Assembly: GCA_001515185.1 (NCBI GenBank)
Contig: LQHI01000032.1
Span: 1-7,527, forward strand
Origin: Hadesarchaea archaeon DG-33
GTDB taxonomy: Archaea > Hadarchaeota > Hadarchaeia > Hadarchaeales > Hadarchaeaceae
Direction: 5' to 3'
Length of the DNA stretch: 7,527 nucleotides
Under the pieces are notes generated by a model. It had not been told where the DNA came from. It did no database searches and saw nothing but the letters and a program-made list of their open reading frames with translations. Position numbers and translations under genes: made by a program. Shown here one piece after another: positions 4,615 to 7,527 of the stretch; positions within the stretch are counted from its first letter, which is position 1, and every line of letters starts with the position of its first letter.

Positions 4615-4635
4615 TTGGGCCCAGTCACCGCTGGT
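4615..4635 (-). other. tRNA-Gln(UUG) intron 1, D-loop, between positions 15 and 16
   Basis: 21 nt. Central helix: GGGT (4641-4638, the 5' D-stem strand) with GCCC (4620-4617), including one G-U pair. Bulges: AGA (4637-4635) and AAT (4616-4614). Intron stem: CCAG (4634-4631) with CTGG (4624-4621), loop of six. Cutting after the second bulge base joins AG to TGGTC. The outer helix is weak. Confidence 0.85.
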
Positions 4636-4673
4636 CTACCCCACCGGGCTACCAAACGATTGTATCCCTGAGT

Positions 4674-4683
4674 GCTTTAATCA
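4674..4683 (-). promoter_or_regulatory. Box A (TATA) of tRNA-Gln(UUG)
   Basis: Reverse strand reads TGATTAAAGC, centred about 28 nt upstream of the tRNA 5' end at 4650, as for the other two tRNA genes here. It shows the gene is provided with a normal promoter and is probably active. Confidence 0.5.
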
Positions 4684-4707
4684 GTTTTCAACCACCACCC
4701 AAAACTT

Positions 4708-4716
4708 ACTTAAAAC
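4708..4716 (+). promoter_or_regulatory. TATA box of the aldehyde ferredoxin oxidoreductase gene
   Basis: ACTTAAAAC is centred about 26 nt before 4738. The predicted leader is short and lies at the AGGAGGAG ribosome site (4736-4743). It is divergent from the tRNA promoter at 4674-4683. Confidence 0.5.
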
Positions 4717-4735
4717 CGACTGATTACTTTTCTTC

Positions 4736-4743
4736 AGGAGGAG
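4736..4743 (+). promoter_or_regulatory. Shine-Dalgarno site fixing the TTG start at 4750
   Basis: AGGAGGAG has its GGAGG core eight bases before TTG 4750. The TTG start yields the expected N-terminus KLKLLRADLSSG of the family, so a later ATG is not needed. Confidence 0.75.
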
Positions 4744-4749
4744 CTGGGT

Positions 4750-6555
4750 TTGAAGCTGAAACTCTTGCGCGCGGATCTCTCTTCTGGCTCGATGCGGGAC
4801 GAGTTTGTAGACGAGGACGAGGTTGAATTGTTCATCGGTGGTCGTGGCTTGGGAGTAAAAATCCTCATTGAAGAGCTCAAACCTGGCACCGACCCCCTTG
4901 GGCCCGAAAACAAGCTGATTTTTATGGCGGGTCCTGCTACGGGTACGGCGTTCCCCACGAGCGGTAGATTTCACGTAATCACCAAATCGCCCCAGACCGG
5001 CGGTATCGGGGACGCCAGCTGCGGCGGCACCTTCGGCCCGGAACTCAGGTTCGCGGGTTATGAGGGCATAATCATCGAGGGTAAGGCGGCTGAGCCCGTT
5101 TACCTGTGGATACGCAAAGGAGAAGCGGAGATACGATCTGCCGGGCGGTATTGGGGTAAAGGCACTTGGGGCACCGATGATGGCATTCGCAAGGAACTCG
5201 GGGACTCGAACGCCAAAATCGCCTCGATCGGCCCCGCGGGGGAGAACCTCGTGATGTGCGCCGCGATTATCAACGACAAACATCGCGCGGCTGGTGGAGC
5301 TGCAGTCGGGGCCGTGATGGGATCGAAACATCTTAAGGCAATCGCCGTGCGTGGGTCTAAAAGACCACCCGTCGCAGATGAGAAGAAACTCAAAGAAGCC
5401 GTCCAAAAAGTATTGAAGATGTTCCGAGAGAACCGAATCACTGGACAATTCCTGCCCACCTATGGAACCGCTGTTGCTGTCAATACTATCAACAAGTACG
5501 GGCTTCTTCCCACAAAAAACTTCCAGACGAGCGTTTTTCCAAACTCGGAAAAAATCAGCGGCGAAACAATTGCGAAAACTATATTGGTGAAAGGCAAGGC
5601 ATGCTGGGGATGCCCGATCGCATGCGGCCGCATAATCCGTATTACTCAAGCACCCTATCAAGTCGAGGGCGAGGGGCCTGAATACGAGGCAATCTGGGCG
5701 CTAGGGCCTCAGTGCTACATCGATGACTTAACCGCCATAGCCAAAGCCAACAATCTCTGCAATGAGCTGGGTATGGATCCCGTCTCTTATGGCAACACCG
5801 TAGGCTGCGCAATGGAGCTGAGTGAGCGCGGGAAGATCTCGAAAGAGAAGTTGGGCGGTCTCGAGCTGAAGTTCGGCAATCCCCAAGCGATTGTTGAGCT
5901 CACTTGGAGAACGGCATATCGCTTGGGATTTGGGAACGACATCGCGCTTGGTGCGAAGCGCCTCGCGGAGAAATACGGCGCCCCCGAGTTAGCGATGCAC
6001 GTGAAGGGACTTGAACTGCCCGCGTATGACCCGCGTGGTGCTCAGGAGCTGGGGCTGGCGTACGCGACCTCAAATCGCGGTGGCTGCCACATCCGAGCAT
6101 ACATGATGGGCCCAGAAATCTTTTATGTGCCCCCGCAACTTGACCGCTTCGCCATCAAGGCGCAGTGGGTGAAGACCTTTCAAGATCTATTCGCCATCTG
6201 TGATTCGGCCGTCTTTTGTAAATTTGCGACCTTCGCCATTTGGGTGCCTGAAATCGTGGAGATTCTCAACGCGATAACCGGGTGGAACTTGTCGCCCGAT
6301 GAGCTGTTGAAAGCCGGTGATCGCATCTACACCCTCGAGCGGCTCTTCATCAACCGCGAGGGCTTTGGGCGCAAGGACGACACGCTGCCCAAGCGTTTGC
6401 TCAAAGAACCTATGCCAGAGGGCCCATCAAAGGGCCACGTGGTTAAGCTGGAGGCAATGCTCGGCGAGTACTATGCCCTGCGCGGGTGGAAGGATGGTGA
6501 GCCGACCCACGAGAAGCTAAAGGAACTGGGGTTGTGCAAGTATGAGAACCTTTAG
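4750..6555 (+). CDS. aor: Tungsten-containing aldehyde ferredoxin oxidoreductase family enzyme
   Basis: 601 residues, the normal length (about 605 in Pyrococcus furiosus AOR). These cytosolic, oxygen-sensitive enzymes oxidise aldehydes to carboxylic acids with a tungsten bis-pterin and one [4Fe-4S] cluster, passing electrons to ferredoxin. Order of parts: N-terminal pterin-binding domain (about 1-210) with FIGGRGLGVKIL, AGPATGTAFPTSGRFHVITKSPQT and GGAAVGAVMGSKHLKAIAVRG (each quoted in part of longer blocks); cluster motif C285-x2-C288-x3-C292 (CWGCPIAC); LCNELGMDPVSYGNT, the first pterin-binding helix; GLELPAYDPRG; and DSAVFC (485-490) providing the fourth cluster ligand C490. Cysteine spacing almost equals that I recall for the P. 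furiosus enzyme. The classical DxxGLC element reads D-S-A-V-F-C, so Gly-Leu is replaced. The substrate subtype (AOR, FOR, GAPOR or others) cannot be assigned. It is monocistronic and ends tail to tail with a radical SAM gene. Confidence 0.95.
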   Translation: MKLKLLRADLSSGSMRDEFVDEDEVELFIGGRGLGVKILIEELKPGTDPLGPENKLIFMAGPATGTAFPTSGRFHVITKSPQTGGIGDASCGGTFGPELRFAGYEGIIIEGKAAEPVYLWIRKGEAEIRSAGRYWGKGTWGTDDGIRKELGDSNAKIASIGPAGENLVMCAAIINDKHRAAGGAAVGAVMGSKHLKAIAVRGSKRPPVADEKKLKEAVQKVLKMFRENRITGQFLPTYGTAVAVNTINKYGLLPTKNFQTSVFPNSEKISGETIAKTILVKGKACWGCPIACGRIIRITQAPYQVEGEGPEYEAIWALGPQCYIDDLTAIAKANNLCNELGMDPVSYGNTVGCAMELSERGKISKEKLGGLELKFGNPQAIVELTWRTAYRLGFGNDIALGAKRLAEKYGAPELAMHVKGLELPAYDPRGAQELGLAYATSNRGGCHIRAYMMGPEIFYVPPQLDRFAIKAQWVKTFQDLFAICDSAVFCKFATFAIWVPEIVEILNAITGWNLSPDELLKAGDRIYTLERLFINREGFGRKDDTLPKRLLKEPMPEGPSKGHVVKLEAMLGEYYALRGWKDGEPTHEKLKELGLCKYENL

Positions 6556-7352
6556 TCCTTCCCAAACAGGCTATATCTCTCCTTGAGTGGCCATTTTAAG
6601 CTCAGCCCAGCGGATTTCAACCTAGCAAGCGTCGTTTCGTATGGATCGATGACTTCTCCCTCAAACGCGACCACGAGTCTCGGGTCGATCTCCGCCAGCC
6701 TTTTCGCAAGCTCCACTCTTTCTTGCTTACTCACGATTCGGGGGTCGTCCATCATCCCGGCGACGTGAAAGCTGACCCCGTAATTCAGGAGGTTTCGGAT
6801 AGCTCTAAATGGAAGCTCGAAACTCTCGGGTTTGGCTCCGGTTCTCCTCGTGAAAGCTTCGGGGTTTCCCGCCTTCAGGGAGACTCTAACGTGGGGCTTC
6901 TTGAACCTCGAAAGATCTTTCACGTAGTTTTCATCCGCGCCGAACAGGATGCCGTTCGTCTCGAGGATGAAGATATCGAACTCGGAGTTATCGACGAGCT
7001 CGAGAAGCGCGAGCAAGTGCTCCCGGCCCAACGTGGGTTCCGCACCCGAGATCCGGAGCTTTCGGACGCCGTATTTATGTGCAGCTTCGCTGAGTTTTTC
7101 AAATGCCTCGGCTGGCGAGTAAAACTTGCCAAACCTTTCGGGGAAATCGCGACTCCAGTCGACCCAGCAAAAGAAGCAGCGCAAACAACATCCGCAAGTG
7201 TAGCCTGTGGCAATGCCACCTACCCCGGTTGCGTAAAATGCCGTGTACTTCCTCTCATTCCCCCGACAAATGATTTTCTCGGTTTCCCTTGCTAGCTCGA
7301 TCGGGTCAAACGGCTCGAAGCCCGGCGTGATGAAGCGTGGGTAAGTTTTCAT
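6552..7352 (-). CDS. Radical SAM protein, archaeal
   Basis: 266 residues. The radical SAM cluster motif is C55-x3-C59-x2-C62 in GYTCGCCLRCFFCW; two more cysteines (C53, C56) lie inside it and another (C29) precedes it. The SAM-binding motif appears as ISGAEPTLGREH (101-112), followed by ILETNGIL and VRVSLKAG on later barrel strands. The upstream piece KYTAFYATGVGGIATGYT is characteristic of an archaeal radical SAM group of unknown product. The enzyme should cleave S-adenosylmethionine reductively; the substrate is unknown. Radical SAM proteins are encoded beside some AOR genes (the cmo cofactor-modifying type), so a link is possible, but this one is convergent rather than cotranscribed and shorter than that type. 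The ATG has no Shine-Dalgarno site. A weak TATA-like AAAAATAAG at 7391-7383 would give a leader of about nine bases. Confidence 0.92.
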   Translation of the reverse strand: MKTYPRFITPGFEPFDPIELARETEKIICRGNERKYTAFYATGVGGIATGYTCGCCLRCFFCWVDWSRDFPERFGKFYSPAEAFEKLSEAAHKYGVRKLRISGAEPTLGREHLLALLELVDNSEFDIFILETNGILFGADENYVKDLSRFKKPHVRVSLKAGNPEAFTRRTGAKPESFELPFRAIRNLLNYGVSFHVAGMMDDPRIVSKQERVELAKRLAEIDPRLVVAFEGEVIDPYETTLARLKSAGLSLKWPLKERYSLFGKD

Positions 7353-7382
7353 TTTTTCTCGAGCAAACTTCTTTCATCTAAC

Positions 7383-7391
7383 CTTATTTTT
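7383..7391 (-). promoter_or_regulatory. Weak TATA-like box of the radical SAM gene
   Basis: Reverse strand reads AAAAATAAG, about 26 nt upstream of 7361. This suits the short leaders seen for other genes here, but the match is poor. Confidence 0.25.
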
Positions 7392-7403
7392 CACATGGAT
7401 CAA

Positions 7404-7412
7404 GTTATAAAT
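7404..7412 (+). promoter_or_regulatory. TATA box of the gene starting at 7434
   Basis: GTTATAAAT is centred about 26 nt before 7434, which would make the message leaderless. The GGTGG at 7422-7426, seven bases ahead of the ATG, would serve instead if transcription begins slightly earlier. Confidence 0.45.
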
Positions 7413-7433
7413 GAGATAACTGGTGGAAGGGGC

Positions 7434-7527
7434 ATGTCGAAAGTCGTTGTCGTGAAAGGAAATGACCCCGCCACGATGGTGCCAAGAGGCCTGCGCTCGC
7501 TGGGTGTTGAAGTTCACCGCAGGAAAG
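7434..7527 (+). CDS. N-terminus of an unfinished gene, possibly DUF362-like
   Basis: 31 codons from ATG 7434 run open to the window edge. The protein begins MSKVVVVKGNDPATMV and goes on with LRSLGVEVHRRK. A first strand KVVVVKG followed by a helix ending in SLG is reminiscent of the start of DUF362 (iron-sulfur-associated, uncharacterised) proteins, but too little is present to be sure. It has both a Shine-Dalgarno site and a TATA box, so a real start is likely. It is divergent from the radical SAM gene, with 81 bases between the two starts. Confidence 0.65.
   Translation, partial: MSKVVVVKGNDPATMVPRGLRSLGVEVHRRK

Larger units (their letters stand above)
4493..4650 (-). tRNA. tRNA-Gln(UUG) interrupted by four BHB introns; CCA encoded
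   Basis: Reading the reverse strand from 4650. Acceptor AGCCCGG (4650-4644) pairs with CCGGGCT (4503-4497), A73 is 4496 and CCA is 4495-4493. The anticodon arm CGGGC-CUUUGGA-GCCCG (4582-4566) is intact and gives UUG (Gln, codon CAA). The D-loop and T-arm are not foldable as written: GGGTAG and the GGTC/AATCCTG parts are separated, and T-stem halves GGCGG (4561-4557) and CCGCC (4508-4504) lie 48 nt apart. Removing introns at 4635-4615, 4609-4590, 4556-4537 and 4530-4510 (82 nt) gives D-loop AGTGGTCAA and T-arm GGCGG-TTCGAAT-CCGCC. The product is 76 nt, the same length as intronless tRNA-Gln(CUG), with the same acceptor stem, discriminator and T-loop. Each intron has a BHB. There is no intron at 37/38. 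The boundaries are predictions, but all four obey the same cut rule. Confidence 0.92.

Noticed and set aside
4500..4620. G/C-rich hairpins (AGGG/CCCT, GGGG/CCCC, the GTCGAC repeat) that look like terminators, a riboswitch or a small mobile repeat.
   Set aside because: All are accounted for as the stems of the four tRNA introns; the GTCGAC repeat is the stem of intron 4.
4458..4655. 65-codon minus-strand frame.
   Set aside because: It covers the tRNA-Gln(UUG) gene completely; its open frame is accidental.
4681..5661. 326-codon open frame on the minus strand.
   Set aside because: It lies opposite the aldehyde ferredoxin oxidoreductase gene, whose motifs are unmistakable; the frame is open because of codon bias and has no recognisable domain.
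6723..7295. 190-codon open frame on the plus strand.
   Set aside because: Antisense to the radical SAM gene, which has the cluster motif and barrel sequence.
1..7527. CRISPR arrays, insertion sequences, integrase attachment sites or toxin-antitoxin pairs.
   Set aside because: No spaced direct repeats, transposase motifs, terminal inverted repeats or tRNA-3'-end duplications were seen on reading both strands.

Overview
The window is archaeal. Evidence includes TATA boxes sitting about 25-28 nt ahead of tRNA 5' ends and of start codons, GGTG/GGAGG Shine-Dalgarno sites ahead of TTG starts, tRNA introns in bulge-helix-bulge (BHB) form, and archaeal-type protein families (archaeal alanine dehydrogenase, riboflavin-pathway reductase, tungsten aldehyde ferredoxin oxidoreductase, stand-alone RAM domain). 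The oxygen-sensitive tungsten enzyme and the radical SAM protein point to an anaerobe, probably thermophilic. The lineage cannot be fixed from the sequence. A high tRNA intron load would suit a Thermoproteota-like or uncultivated lineage, but that is inference.

Layout: (1) 1-949 minus, alanine dehydrogenase, cut at the window edge a few residues before its end. (2) 1117-1212 plus, tRNA-His(GUG) with an 18-nt intron, an encoded G-1 and an encoded CCA. (3) 1260-3750 plus: pyrimidine reductase of riboflavin/F420 synthesis overlapping a TraB-family gene, then a small KH protein followed closely by an M50 membrane protease, then a 77-residue RAM-domain protein with its own promoter. (4) 3752-4259 minus: intronless tRNA-Gln(CUG) behind an unrecognised four-helix membrane protein. 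(5) 4308-4475 plus, a 55-codon single-helix protein divergent from that membrane protein. (6) 4493-4650 minus, a tRNA-Gln(UUG) gene of 158 nt. (7) 4750-6555 plus, tungsten aldehyde ferredoxin oxidoreductase, meeting tail to tail a radical SAM protein (6552-7352 minus). (8) 7434-end plus, the first codons of a further gene.

The outstanding item is tRNA-Gln(UUG). It can be folded only by removing four introns of 21, 20, 20 and 21 nt: two in the D-loop and two in the T-arm. This leaves a canonical 76-nt tRNA, the same length as the intronless tRNA-Gln(CUG) nearby. Each intron has a BHB with a 4-bp central helix and two 3-nt bulges. In both pairs the second BHB is complete only after the first intron has been removed, so the sequence implies an ordered splicing pathway.

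Other points of interest: an in-frame hydrophobic helix directly behind the TAG of the TraB-family gene, an apparent 8-residue deletion in a conserved helix of the reductase, and a short unannotated-type membrane ORF. Apart from 950-1116, which holds only promoters, no stretch longer than about 130 bases lacks a gene.
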